Positions 34,174 through 40,822 of a DNA stretch of 40,837 nt are shown one piece after another. The DNA comes from an uncultured Paraprevotella sp. (lineage in GTDB: Bacteria > Bacteroidota > Bacteroidia > Bacteroidales > Bacteroidaceae). Positions within the stretch are counted from its first letter, which is position 1. The number at the start of each line of letters is the position of its first letter. The stretch is from contig CALUIS010000026.1 in NCBI GenBank assembly GCA_944320765.1, positions 1-40,837 on the forward strand. Reading direction: 5' to 3'. Both the position numbers and the translations under genes were made by a program. Under the pieces are notes generated by a model. That model was not told the DNA's origin and searched no databases. It worked only from the letters and a program-made list of their open reading frames with translations.

Positions 34174-34376
34174 ATAATTCGTTGTGTATAAGCGAGTCTG
34201 AACCCTGCGCACCCTTTCTTGTTTTTCTCTTTTTTTAGGGTAAGAGGTGGTGGTAAGAACGCTGCCAGCCTGTCAGACGTTTGCTTTCCGCAAGGATGAA
34301 AACCGCTTTGCGGGAAGCCGAAAACGTCTTTGCGGAAAGCGGGAAAGGGAAACGGCAAACCGATGGGCAAAATGGC
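34174..34376. other. Non-coding spacer with crossed inverted repeats
   Basis: No convincing gene. Two pairs of complementary blocks occur in interleaved order: AGACGTTT (34275-34282) with AAACGTCT (34322-34329), and GCTTTCCGCAA (34283-34293) with TTGCGGAAAGC (34330-34340). They cannot nest in one hairpin but could form a pseudoknot or alternative hairpins. A related CCGCTTTGCGGG lies between them. Confidence 0.4.
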
Positions 34377-34405
34377 CGCTGTATAATATGAAGCGGCCAT
34401 TTTTT
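34371..34405 (+). terminator. Terminator-like hairpin at the left arm of the invertible segment
   Basis: AATGGCCGCT (34371-34380) pairs with AGCGGCCATT (34392-34401), an exact 10-bp stem followed by six T (34400-34405). It overlaps the left 24-bp repeat arm and could stop transcription arriving from mazG, insulating the switchable promoter. Confidence 0.65.
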
Positions 34406-34558
34406 CATAAGACATTTGAAATCAAGAAGAAAGAGAATCCTGAATTTGGAGATTTGTCGAACAATGCTGTTCGGATGAAAAATTTGACGGTTTAATGAAC
34501 TGTTGTCAATCCTTTTTGCTATCTTTGCAGCCAGATGGCCGCTTCATATTATACAGCG
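34377..34558. repeat. Probable invertible promoter segment (24-bp perfect inverted repeats)
   Basis: The 24 bases at 34377-34400 are the exact reverse complement of 34535-34558; each arm contains the core CTTCATATTATACAG or its complement. They enclose 134 bases that are more AT-rich than the surroundings and hold no gene but a -7 box facing right. Size (182 bp in all), arms of about 20-25 bp and position before a UpxY-like gene match the invertible promoters of Bacteroides capsule loci, which are switched by DNA invertases encoded elsewhere. In the orientation shown the promoter points to the downstream genes (ON). No recombinase gene is in the window. Confidence 0.72.
34520..34527 (+). promoter_or_regulatory. 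-7 box inside the invertible segment
   Basis: TATCTTTG (TAnnTTTG) lies eight bases inside the right repeat arm and faces the UpxY-like gene about 310 bases downstream. A TTG is present only 14 bases upstream, so the -33 part is non-canonical. If the segment inverts, this box points back toward mazG. Confidence 0.6.
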
Positions 34559-34840
34559 TAACCGGAGCTGCCACCTGAAAGAGAGTGTAACCTATTGGTT
34601 GTTAAAACGATGTGACATGAGAACGATGCTTATGAAGCGTACACCGCTTGACTTTTCCCGTCACATAACAACGGCAGGCCATTGCTGCTGAGTTTCTATT
34701 CCGGAATGCTGCCGTTTGACCTAAAGAATGTGGTAAACAACGCCCAAAAACTGCATGTATAAGTTTGGGAAGCGTGTTGATTCAAGTTCGGAGAGGTAAT
34801 AGTTAGCCGTCATGCGACAGTCATGAGGGTAACGTAAGGA
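34559..34840 (+). promoter_or_regulatory. Structured leader of the polysaccharide-type operon
   Basis: Between the switchable promoter and the UpxY-like gene are 282 non-coding bases with two consecutive inverted repeats: ATGTGAC (34610-34616) with GTCACAT (34660-34666), and AACGGCAG (34670-34677) with CTGCCGTT (34709-34716). In Bacteroides capsule operons the untranslated leader is where UpxY acts to prevent premature termination, so an autoregulatory role is inferred. I see no T-run after either hairpin and no exact ops-like element. Confidence 0.45.
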
Positions 34841-36337
34841 ATGCCTTTGAGCGAAGATAATAATATAAGTATGCCCGACAAACTCAACCGTGTAGATTAC
34901 CATTGGTATCTTGTTCGTACCCGGCCCGGGCATGAACGCGAACTGGCCGGCCTCATAGAGCAAAAGAAAGGGGAGGCCCGGAATGTGCTGGAAGCCTATT
35001 GCCCCACCCATACCACGGTCAACGTGCGGCAGGGGGGCGATGAACGGAGGCTGCCGCTTTTTGACGGATACGTGTTCGTGCTTGCCACACAGGGCGCGTT
35101 GGTTGATTTCTTGCATGACAACTATCCCAACGCGTTCTTGCGCTACAACCGCAAGCAGGCTCCTGAAGAGAAAGGCAGGCCTTGCATCATCCCCGAATCC
35201 CAGATGCGGGCGTTCAAGGACTTCAACGAGAACTATGCCGAAATGGTCGTGGTGCTGGAGCGGCCTTATGCGGACTACGCTTTCAATCCCCACGAGGACA
35301 ACCAGGCCAACGAGATTGTGCGCGTGCTCGACGGGCCGTTGGCAGGCTGTGAAGGCTATGTCTGCCGTTTGAACCGCAAAAAGGGACTGGTGTTCCGGGT
35401 GCAAGGCATGATGCCGGGCAGCTACCTGACGGTCTCCTATCCCAACATCTGCGACCTGCATGTCGTCCGCCTGCACAACGCGGAGGGCGACCGCCTCTCC
35501 ATCGGTACGGAGAAAGCCCGTGGCGCGGACTGCATCATCGGGCTGTTGCAGGGTTGCGGTTGCGGTGAACGGACGCTCCCCATGCTGTACGGCATCATGG
35601 ATTATTTGGCCGTCAAGCCTTCGCTGGTTTCTCTCTGCAAAGACCTTTATAAGAAAGGCGAGAAGGCTTTGAGTATGCGTCTGGCGCAAATAAGTGGCAA
35701 GGAGGCGGAACTCGTCCTCAATCTCGCACGATATGAGCGGGATAATCCGGGGTTTGTGAAGCGGGGCTGGAGCAAGCTCACGCTCCGTCCGTTTCTCACC
35801 CCCACTTCGGGCTTGGAGATGGCGGAAGGTCAGGACGAGGCAAGGCTTCAGCATCAGGATTTTATCGAAATCATCCGTAAGGTGGACATCACGGAAGAAG
35901 TATATTATCCCACTCAAGAGAAAGGCGGGACCGCCACCACCACGTATTACGCCCATGTCGGCATGAGGAAAGACGCGGGCAAGGACGGGTACGTCCTCTT
36001 TGCCAACTGGGACGAGTTCCTTGGGGAGTATTTCCTGACAGCAGGAAAAGCCAACGAGAAGCTGGTGGGCGGTACCGTGCCGTCCGTCGAGTCGTTCCGC
36101 AACTATGCCCCTACCTTATATCATGTGTTGGCCTCTCCTGATTCGGCGGTAAAGGCAGAGCGGGGATTTCAAGTCGGAGAAGATTCCCTGAACGTCATGA
36201 CGGTGGCATCATCCGAACCGGAACAAGGAGCGGAAACGTTGGTCCGCACATGCGTCAATATCTGCAAGGAGATAAACACCACCAACCGTTTGGCCATCTG
36301 GCGCAGATACCTCCGTGCCGTATGGCTCCACCAATGA
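34841..36337 (+). CDS. NusG/UpxY-like antitermination protein with long C-terminal extension
   Basis: Residues 21 to about 130 are a NusG N-terminal (NGN) domain: HWYLVRTRPGHERELAGLI and PLFDGYVFV (NusG: PLFPGYVFV-like). A KOW-type segment follows at about 158-188 (IVRVLDGPLAGCEGYV, LVFRVQG). This is the make-up of UpxY/RfaH-type antiterminators, which are normally some 160-190 residues long. Here the 498-residue protein continues for nearly 300 residues (from about 215) without a domain I recognise; this part has cysteines at GCGCGE, a helical section, and a basic tryptophan-containing end (RLAIWRRYLRAVW). The ATG at 34841 has GGA directly before it; ATG 34871 with an A-rich upstream is an equally good start. 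The stop overlaps the next gene as ATGA. Position behind an invertible promoter and before ugd suggests control of a surface polysaccharide operon. Confidence 0.75.
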   Translation: MPLSEDNNISMPDKLNRVDYHWYLVRTRPGHERELAGLIEQKKGEARNVLEAYCPTHTTVNVRQGGDERRLPLFDGYVFVLATQGALVDFLHDNYPNAFLRYNRKQAPEEKGRPCIIPESQMRAFKDFNENYAEMVVVLERPYADYAFNPHEDNQANEIVRVLDGPLAGCEGYVCRLNRKKGLVFRVQGMMPGSYLTVSYPNICDLHVVRLHNAEGDRLSIGTEKARGADCIIGLLQGCGCGERTLPMLYGIMDYLAVKPSLVSLCKDLYKKGEKALSMRLAQISGKEAELVLNLARYERDNPGFVKRGWSKLTLRPFLTPTSGLEMAEGQDEARLQHQDFIEIIRKVDITEEVYYPTQEKGGTATTTYYAHVGMRKDAGKDGYVLFANWDEFLGEYFLTAGKANEKLVGGTVPSVESFRNYAPTLYHVLASPDSAVKAERGFQVGEDSLNVMTVASSEPEQGAETLVRTCVNICKEINTTNRLAIWRRYLRAVWLHQ

Positions 36338-37467
36338 CAACGATGATGCAAACGTTCGATACATTCCGGAAAAAATGGCAAACCCTCCATCATCCTTCCA
36401 TGGATGTGGACGGCGACGCGGCTTTCTACTACGAGGTTTATGGGCGGCTGTTCGGCTTGGCCGTGCGGGAAGCCCGCAGCTTCGACGAGGCCGTGCTCTT
36501 TTCCCTGTTGCTTTACACCGAGAATATCGTCGCCATCGGGCTCGACGGGGTCTATGAGTACATGTACCGCAGTCTGGGCGATATGGTGGTGCGGGGGTGC
36601 GACGAGCTGGGCATGAATGCCGGTGCCGCCTCGCAAGTGCATCATATTGTTTCCGATGCCGTGGCCGAGGCCCGCCGGAGCAGCCTTCGGCAGTGGATGG
36701 AGGACAGCGTCCTGTCCCGGGACTTTTCCCGGCTGAGCGGCATGATGGCCTATTTGGCCGAACATGACCGGGCCTTGCGTCTTGTCTATCCCAACCTGCA
36801 CTATCGTGAGGCGGTGTTCCGCCGGCTTGCGGGAGAGGGACAGGCTGTCCGGCAGTTGTTGTGGTCGGATCTGGCTTTCAACTGGCGCGACAAGCATGGC
36901 GACTCCTTGCCGTTCACCCTGGCCAGGCAATTCCGCCTGCTGGCCTCGTCTGTCGACAGGTCGGACCATACGGTATTGGAGGAAGTGGCCGACAGTCTCG
37001 GCTCCATCTGTTCCGAACGGCTGGACGTTTATACGGTGATGGGGAAGAAAGACGAACGGACTGTGACTTTAAGGCACAGGGACGGGCGTCTGTTCAAGGA
37101 TGTGGTCCTTCCGTCGCCTTGGACGGGGGTGGATTTGCCCTTGTGTCTGGCAGCCCAATTGGTCACTTGCCAATACAAGACATACATCTGCGGTCCGGTC
37201 ATCCGGCTTCAGGATGGGGACTCCGTCTCTTTGACAGCGGTGGCAGACTGGGATGCGGTTGAGGAAAGCGAGAAGGACGATGCAAGGCGGCATTACTTCA
37301 CTACTCCTTTCGGCAGGCGGATAAGCCTGTATGAGGATTTGTACATGGTTCCGGCAGATGCGGAAGAGGCATATTTCAGCAGCCTTGGCATCTACATGGA
37401 CGAGCCGAACATCTTTGATTTTCTGGACTGCCTTGCCCCCGGAACAAACGTCCGGACTGCGGAATGA
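36334..37467 (+). CDS. Hypothetical partner of the UpxY-like protein
   Basis: A 377-residue soluble protein, started at ATG 36334 because this overlaps the preceding stop by four bases and the upstream frame lies inside that gene. Residues 1-200 are helical (YYEVYGRLFGLAVREA, AVLFSLLLYTENIVAIGL, DELGMNAGAASQVHHIVSDA); the remainder is mixed, with strands such as VYTVMGKKDERTVTLRHRDG. I do not recognise the family. In Bacteroides capsule loci upxY is followed by upxZ, a helical antagonist of other UpxY proteins; this gene occupies that place but is more than twice the usual size of UpxZ. A UpxZ-like role is a hypothesis from position and a loose pattern in the helical N-terminal part only. Confidence 0.6.
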   Translation: MTTMMQTFDTFRKKWQTLHHPSMDVDGDAAFYYEVYGRLFGLAVREARSFDEAVLFSLLLYTENIVAIGLDGVYEYMYRSLGDMVVRGCDELGMNAGAASQVHHIVSDAVAEARRSSLRQWMEDSVLSRDFSRLSGMMAYLAEHDRALRLVYPNLHYREAVFRRLAGEGQAVRQLLWSDLAFNWRDKHGDSLPFTLARQFRLLASSVDRSDHTVLEEVADSLGSICSERLDVYTVMGKKDERTVTLRHRDGRLFKDVVLPSPWTGVDLPLCLAAQLVTCQYKTYICGPVIRLQDGDSVSLTAVADWDAVEESEKDDARRHYFTTPFGRRISLYEDLYMVPADAEEAYFSSLGIYMDEPNIFDFLDCLAPGTNVRTAE

Positions 37468-37500
37468 GGTTGAAGAAATATTTGAAAAAGAGAAGTCGCG

Positions 37501-37532
37501 TTTGTCGGTTTCCGGAATTTTTCCTATTTTTG
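37501..37532 (+). promoter_or_regulatory. Promoter of the Rpn-family gene
   Basis: TTTG at 37501-37504, 20 bases, then TATTTTTG at 37525-37532: near-perfect Bacteroidales promoter 32 bases upstream of ATG 37564. The gene is therefore transcribed independently of the UpxY-like operon. Confidence 0.7.
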
Positions 37533-37563
37533 CGGAAAGGAACATTCAAAAGAAAGTGCTGTG

Positions 37564-38487
37564 ATGGAGAAGTTTATCCGTTTCGATTGGGCGATGAAGC
37601 GCCTGTTGCGCGACAAGGCCAATTTCGGTGTGCTGGAGGGGCTGCTCACCACGTTGCTGAACGAGCCGGTCAAGATACAGAAACTGCTGGAGAGCGAGAG
37701 CAACCAGGAGGACGAATACGACAAGCAGAACCGTGTGGACCTGTTGGCGGAAAACGACCGTGGCGAGCTGTTCATCATCGAGGTGCAGAACAACACGGAG
37801 TTCGCCTATTTCCAGCGGATGCTGTTCGGCACGTCGAAGCTCGTGACGGAATATATCAACCGCGGGGAAGGGTACGAGCATATCCGGAAGATATACAGCG
37901 TGAACATCGTGTATTTCAATCTGGGCAACGGCACGGACGTGGTCTATTACGGGAAGACGGAGTTCAAGGGCATCCACAACGGCGAGCTTCTGAGTCTGTC
38001 CCCCTTCCAGCAGCAGAAGTTCAAGGTCAGCGCGGTGAGCGACCTTTACCCGGAATACTATATCCTGAAGGTGAACGACTTCAACCGATGGTCGAAAGTA
38101 CCTTTGGAGCAATGGATATATTTCCTCAATACGGGTGACATTCCGGAAGACGCGACGGCGCCGGGCCTGCATGAAGCCCGCGAGAAGCTCCGTCTGGAAC
38201 GGATGGGCAAGGCCGAGCTGAATTCCTATTACCGCCATCTGGACAATGTGGTCATCCTTCGTGACAACATCATCACGGCCAAGGAAGAAGGACTGATGGA
38301 AGGCAAAGCCGAGGGTCGTGCCGAAGGACGTGCTGAAGGACGTGCTGAAGGACGTGCTGAAGGACGTGCCGAGGGCGAACAGAACGAGCGTATTAAGAAT
38401 GCCCGCAACCTGAAACGTTTGGGCGTTTCTGCTGAAATCATATCCCAAGCCACGGGCCTGTCGCAGGACGAGGTGGCAAAGTTATAA
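37564..38487 (+). CDS. Rpn-family PD-(D/E)XK nuclease / putative transposase
   Basis: A 307-residue protein of the PDDEXK_2 (Rpn, recombination-promoting nuclease) family. It starts FIRFDWAMKRLLRDKANFGVLEGLL, typical for the group, and has the nuclease core RVDLLA with D59 and IIEVQ with E73-x-Q75. The central part (FQRMLFGTSKLVTEYI, YSVNIVYFNLG) also fits. Near the C-terminus is a run of AEGR tetrapeptide repeats, then a helix-turn-helix-like end (RLGVSAEIISQATGLSQDEVAKL). E. coli Rpn proteins promote RecA-independent DNA transfer; mobility of this copy is not shown. GTG 37561 directly before ATG 37564 is an alternative start. It has its own promoter and separates the regulatory genes from ugd. 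Confidence 0.87.
   Translation: MEKFIRFDWAMKRLLRDKANFGVLEGLLTTLLNEPVKIQKLLESESNQEDEYDKQNRVDLLAENDRGELFIIEVQNNTEFAYFQRMLFGTSKLVTEYINRGEGYEHIRKIYSVNIVYFNLGNGTDVVYYGKTEFKGIHNGELLSLSPFQQQKFKVSAVSDLYPEYYILKVNDFNRWSKVPLEQWIYFLNTGDIPEDATAPGLHEAREKLRLERMGKAELNSYYRHLDNVVILRDNIITAKEEGLMEGKAEGRAEGRAEGRAEGRAEGRAEGEQNERIKNARNLKRLGVSAEIISQATGLSQDEVAKL
38308..38373 (+). repeat. 12-bp tandem repeat encoding AEGR
   Basis: Five full units of the pattern GCn-GAr-GGn-CGT and a partial sixth. Units three to five are identical (GCTGAAGGACGT), the outer units differ only at third codon positions. Each unit adds four residues (Ala-Glu-Gly-Arg), so copy-number changes would keep the frame and only lengthen the linker. 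Confidence 0.9.
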
Positions 38488-38614
38488 GGTCGCTGAATTA
38501 TATTATAATAGAAAGATAGTCGTAGGCAACCGCGACTACGGCAAACTTAGTCGCCATTGACCATCGCATAAGTGCAAACAAACTGTAAAAATCGATTGGA
38601 TTTTAACTTATTTT

Positions 38615-38647
38615 AGACGTTTCGCCTGTAAAACAGGGGAAGCGTCT
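38615..38647 (+). terminator. Strong hairpin upstream of ugd
   Basis: AGACGTTTCGCCTGT (38615-38629) pairs with ACAGGGGAAGCGTCT (38633-38647) around a three-base AAA loop, with one G-U pair and one mismatch. Weak T-content follows (GTTTTGG). It overlaps the IS66-like end and could be a terminator or a subterminal structure of that end. The rest of the 38488-38614 gap is AT-rich and shows only a short repeat (TCGTAG/CTACG). Confidence 0.5.
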
Positions 38648-38662
38648 GTTTTGGACGCTTAT
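38644..38662. mobile_element. IS66-type right end remnant
   Basis: GTCTGTTTTGGACGCTTAT matches the reverse complement of the left IS66 end at 40007 (GTAAGCGTCCAAAACTGAC) at 17 of 19 positions, including 14 in a row. As oriented it would be the right end of an element whose body lay to the left, but no transposase gene remains there. It ends 11 bases before the ugd ATG. Confidence 0.6.
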
Positions 38663-38673
38663 AAATAATCATT

Positions 38674-39924
38674 ATGGATAAGGAAATAAAAATAGCCGTA
38701 GCCGGTACAGGCTACGTGGGTCTCAGTATTGCCACGCTGTTGGCCCAGCATCATCAGGTGACGGCAGTGGATGTCATTCCCGAAAAAGTAGACTTGATCA
38801 ACCAACGCAAGTCTCCCATACAAGATGAATACATCGAGAAGTATCTGTCAGAGAAAGATCTGAACCTGGCCGCCACGCTGGACGGAGCGAAGGCATACGC
38901 AGATGCTGACTTTGTCGTGATTGCCGCGCCGACCAATTACGACCCGGTGAAGAACTATTTCGACACAAGCCATGTGGAAGAGGTTATTGAACTGGTGAAG
39001 AGTGTCAATCCGAACGCCATCATGGTGATCAAGAGTACCATCCCCGTGGGCTACACGGAAAGCGTGCGCAAAAAACTGCACACGGAGAACGTGATTTTCT
39101 CTCCGGAATTCCTGCGCGAGAGCAAGGCTCTGTATGACAACCTCTATCCCAGTCGCATCATCGTGGGCCGTCCGGAAGGGGACGCTCGTCTGGATGAAGC
39201 CGCCCATACCTTTGCCGCCCTGTTGCAGGAAGGGGCCATCAAGGAAGACATCGACACGCTCTTCATGGGCCTGACCGAGGCCGAGGCCGTGAAGCTCTTC
39301 GCCAACACCTACCTGGCGTTGCGTGTTTCTTATTTTAACGAACTGGATACCTATGCCGAAATGAAAGGTCTGGACACCCAAGCCATCATCAACGGCGTCT
39401 GCCTCGACCCGCGCATCGGCACGCACTACAACAATCCCAGCTTCGGTTACGGTGGCTACTGCCTGCCCAAAGATACCAAACAGCTCCTGGCCAACTACGC
39501 CGACGTGCCGGAAAACCTCATCCAGGCCATCGTGGAAAGCAACCGTACCCGCAAGGACTTCATCGCGGACCGCGTGCTGCACAAGGCCGGCTATTACGAC
39601 TACTACCACCGCGGCGACTTCAACCCGGATGACGAGCGCAAGTGTACGATCGGGGTCTACCGCCTGACGATGAAGTCGAACTCGGACAACTTCCGCCAGT
39701 CGAGCATCCAGGGCGTGATGAAGCGCATCAAGGCCAAGGGGGCGGAGGTCATCATCTACGAGCCGACGCTGGAAGACGGCAGCACGTTCTTCGGCAGCCG
39801 TGTGGTGAACAACCTGGAGGAATTCAAGGCACAAAGCCAGGCCATCATTGCTAATCGTTATGATGCTTGTTTGGATGATGTAGAGGAGAAAGTTTATACC
39901 CGGGATATTTTCAGAAGGGATTGA
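38674..39924 (+). CDS. ugd: UDP-glucose 6-dehydrogenase
   Basis: Oxidises UDP-glucose to UDP-glucuronate, a precursor for capsule and exopolysaccharide sugars, in the cytoplasm using NAD+. The 416-residue protein has the Rossmann start [50 protein letters not shown], and the catalytic loop [15 protein letters not shown] with Cys263. The C-terminal nucleotide-sugar domain ends in [10 protein letters not shown], the usual end of the Bacteroidales form, so the gene is complete. Its flanks are unusual: an IS66-like end stops 11 bases before the ATG and another starts on the base after the stop. No promoter of the TAnnTTTG type is visible just upstream, so expression may depend on read-through. 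Confidence 0.95.
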   Translation: MDKEIKIAVAGTGYVGLSIATLLAQHHQVTAVDVIPEKVDLINQRKSPIQDEYIEKYLSEKDLNLAATLDGAKAYADADFVVIAAPTNYDPVKNYFDTSHVEEVIELVKSVNPNAIMVIKSTIPVGYTESVRKKLHTENVIFSPEFLRESKALYDNLYPSRIIVGRPEGDARLDEAAHTFAALLQEGAIKEDIDTLFMGLTEAEAVKLFANTYLALRVSYFNELDTYAEMKGLDTQAIINGVCLDPRIGTHYNNPSFGYGGYCLPKDTKQLLANYADVPENLIQAIVESNRTRKDFIADRVLHKAGYYDYYHRGDFNPDDERKCTIGVYRLTMKSNSDNFRQSSIQGVMKRIKAKGAEVIIYEPTLEDGSTFFGSRVVNNLEEFKAQSQAIIANRYDACLDDVEEKVYTRDIFRRD

Positions 39925-40006
39925 GTAAGCACTCAATTTAGGGCTATGGATTAGAATCCCTATCTTCGTCGCGAGCTTAAAATTTGAATTTATGTATAGC
40001 AGTGAA
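39925..40006 (+). mobile_element. Left end of a first IS66-family element, interrupted
   Basis: Starting on the base after the ugd stop codon is GTAAGCACTCAATTTAGG, an IS66-type terminus (ends of this family begin GTAA). A promoter-like TATCTTCG is at 39961-39968, with TTTA 20 bases upstream. An ATG at 39992 opens a tnpA frame that is cut after five codons by the next IS66 left end at 40007. Confidence 0.65.
39992..40006 (+). pseudogene. tnpA fragment (first five codons) of the interrupted IS66 element
   Basis: ATGTATAGCAGTGAA encodes MYSSE and matches the first 15 bases of the intact tnpA at 40086 (ATGTACAGCAGTGAA) at 14 of 15 positions. The next base is the terminal G of another IS66 left end. 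If IS66 target duplication (8 bp) occurred, GCAGTGAA (39999-40006) should recur at the far end of the inner element. Confidence 0.65.
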
Positions 40007-40068
40007 GTAAGCGTCCAAAACTGACGTATTGCGAATCTTAGGTTGAGTAATTACCTTCGCACTGTAAT
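40004..40068 (+). repeat. 65-bp direct repeat, copy 1
   Basis: Identical to 40758-40822 except for one base (A at 40061, G at 40815); offset 754 bases. It covers the IS66 terminus and its promoter. Confidence 0.92.
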
Positions 40069-40760
40069 CATAAAGGAGAAATAGGATGTACAGCAGTGAA
40101 GATTTTGAGCGTCTCTTCATCCGTTACAAGGGTGAGGTCTATCCTCTGGGCGAGAGCATCCAGACGTTCTGCCACCGCAACAATGTTCCTTATAATTTGT
40201 TTGAAAAATGGTACAAGGATACGAGACACCGCGTGGTGGAAGTGATGGTCGATGGCCGTCCCTCAGCCGTGGGAGCGGAAAAGCCGGCAGAGGCGGTTTC
40301 GGCATCCAAAGAAGTTCCCGTGAAGGATGTATGCATTCTGTTGGACTTGCGTGCAAGCAACGGTCTTCATTTGCGTCAGGGGAATTTAAGCTACGGGGAT
40401 TTGAAGCGCCTTGTGGAGAAGCTGGAGGTGTTATGTTAAGTGTGAGCGGTCCGGATAAGTTCTATTACCTGCGCAACTTCCATGACTTGCGCTGCAAGTA
40501 TGCCAGGGTGCTGTCTGTCATCCGCCAGCAGATGAACTGTGAGCCAAAGGCTGGTGAGGCTTACATCATGATGTCGAAAGACCGCCATACGGTGCGCCTG
40601 TACAGTTACGACAAGCGTTCGTGCCGCCTTTATGAACAGCGTTTCGACAAGGATTACACGTTCATGAAAGTGTCCTGCGCGGATGACCGCGAGGTGTTCT
40701 CCATAAGTTGGGACGATGTGGTGGTGCTACCTGGCTCGCCTGTTGTCAAGATATTAAGAA
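40007..40760 (+). mobile_element. Second IS66-family element, left end plus tnpA and tnpB
   Basis: The left terminus GTAAGCGTCCAAAACTGACG is followed by a promoter (TTG at 40029-40031, 20 bases, TACCTTCG at 40052-40059) and by tnpA and tnpB. IS66 elements normally continue with tnpC, the DDE transposase; here a third left end begins right at the tnpB 3' end, so tnpC is displaced or lost. The right end is not in the window. Confidence 0.75.
40086..40439 (+). CDS. tnpA: IS66-family accessory protein TnpA
   Basis: A 117-residue protein of the first IS66 reading frame type. The N-terminal half is a helix-turn-helix-like region (FERLFIRYKGEVYPLGESI, FCHRNNVPYNLFEKWYKDTR), followed by a proline/alanine linker and a C-terminal part (LRQGNLSYGDLKRLVEKLEVL). 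A good Shine-Dalgarno site, AAAGGAG at 40072-40078, precedes the ATG. In IS66 this protein is needed with TnpB and TnpC for transposition, but its biochemical role is not established. It overlaps tnpB by a few bases. Confidence 0.85.
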   Translation: MYSSEDFERLFIRYKGEVYPLGESIQTFCHRNNVPYNLFEKWYKDTRHRVVEVMVDGRPSAVGAEKPAEAVSASKEVPVKDVCILLDLRASNGLHLRQGNLSYGDLKRLVEKLEVLC

Positions 40761-40795
40761 GTAAGCGTCCAAAACTGACGTATTGCGAATCTTAG
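40433..40795 (+). CDS. tnpB: IS66-family accessory protein TnpB
   Basis: A 120-residue protein; the start ATG 40433 lies within the end of tnpA and has GGAGG five bases upstream. The pattern FYYLRNFHDLRCKYARVLSVI, AYIMMSKDRHTVRLYSYD, then YEQRFDK matches the IS66 Orf2 (TnpB) family. It should not be confused with the unrelated RNA-guided TnpB of IS200/IS605. The last codons (from residue 110, SKRPKLTYCES) are read from the third IS66 left end, so the original C-terminus has probably been replaced by a few residues. Confidence 0.82.
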   Translation: MLSVSGPDKFYYLRNFHDLRCKYARVLSVIRQQMNCEPKAGEAYIMMSKDRHTVRLYSYDKRSCRLYEQRFDKDYTFMKVSCADDREVFSISWDDVVVLPGSPVVKILRSKRPKLTYCES

Positions 40796-40822
40796 GTTGA
40801 GTAATTACCTTCGCGCTGTAAT
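40758..40822 (+). repeat. 65-bp direct repeat, copy 2
   Basis: Second copy of the 40004-40068 sequence with one substitution. It carries the same promoter (TTG, 20 bases, TACCTTCG) and points out of the window. Confidence 0.92.

Noticed and set aside
38308..38373. Short tandem repeats considered as a CRISPR array
   Set aside because: Units are contiguous 12-mers without spacers and lie inside a coding frame.
40004..40822. 65-bp direct repeats considered as attachment sites of an integrated element
   Set aside because: Both copies begin with the GTAA terminus of IS66 elements and carry the transposase promoter; no integrase is present.
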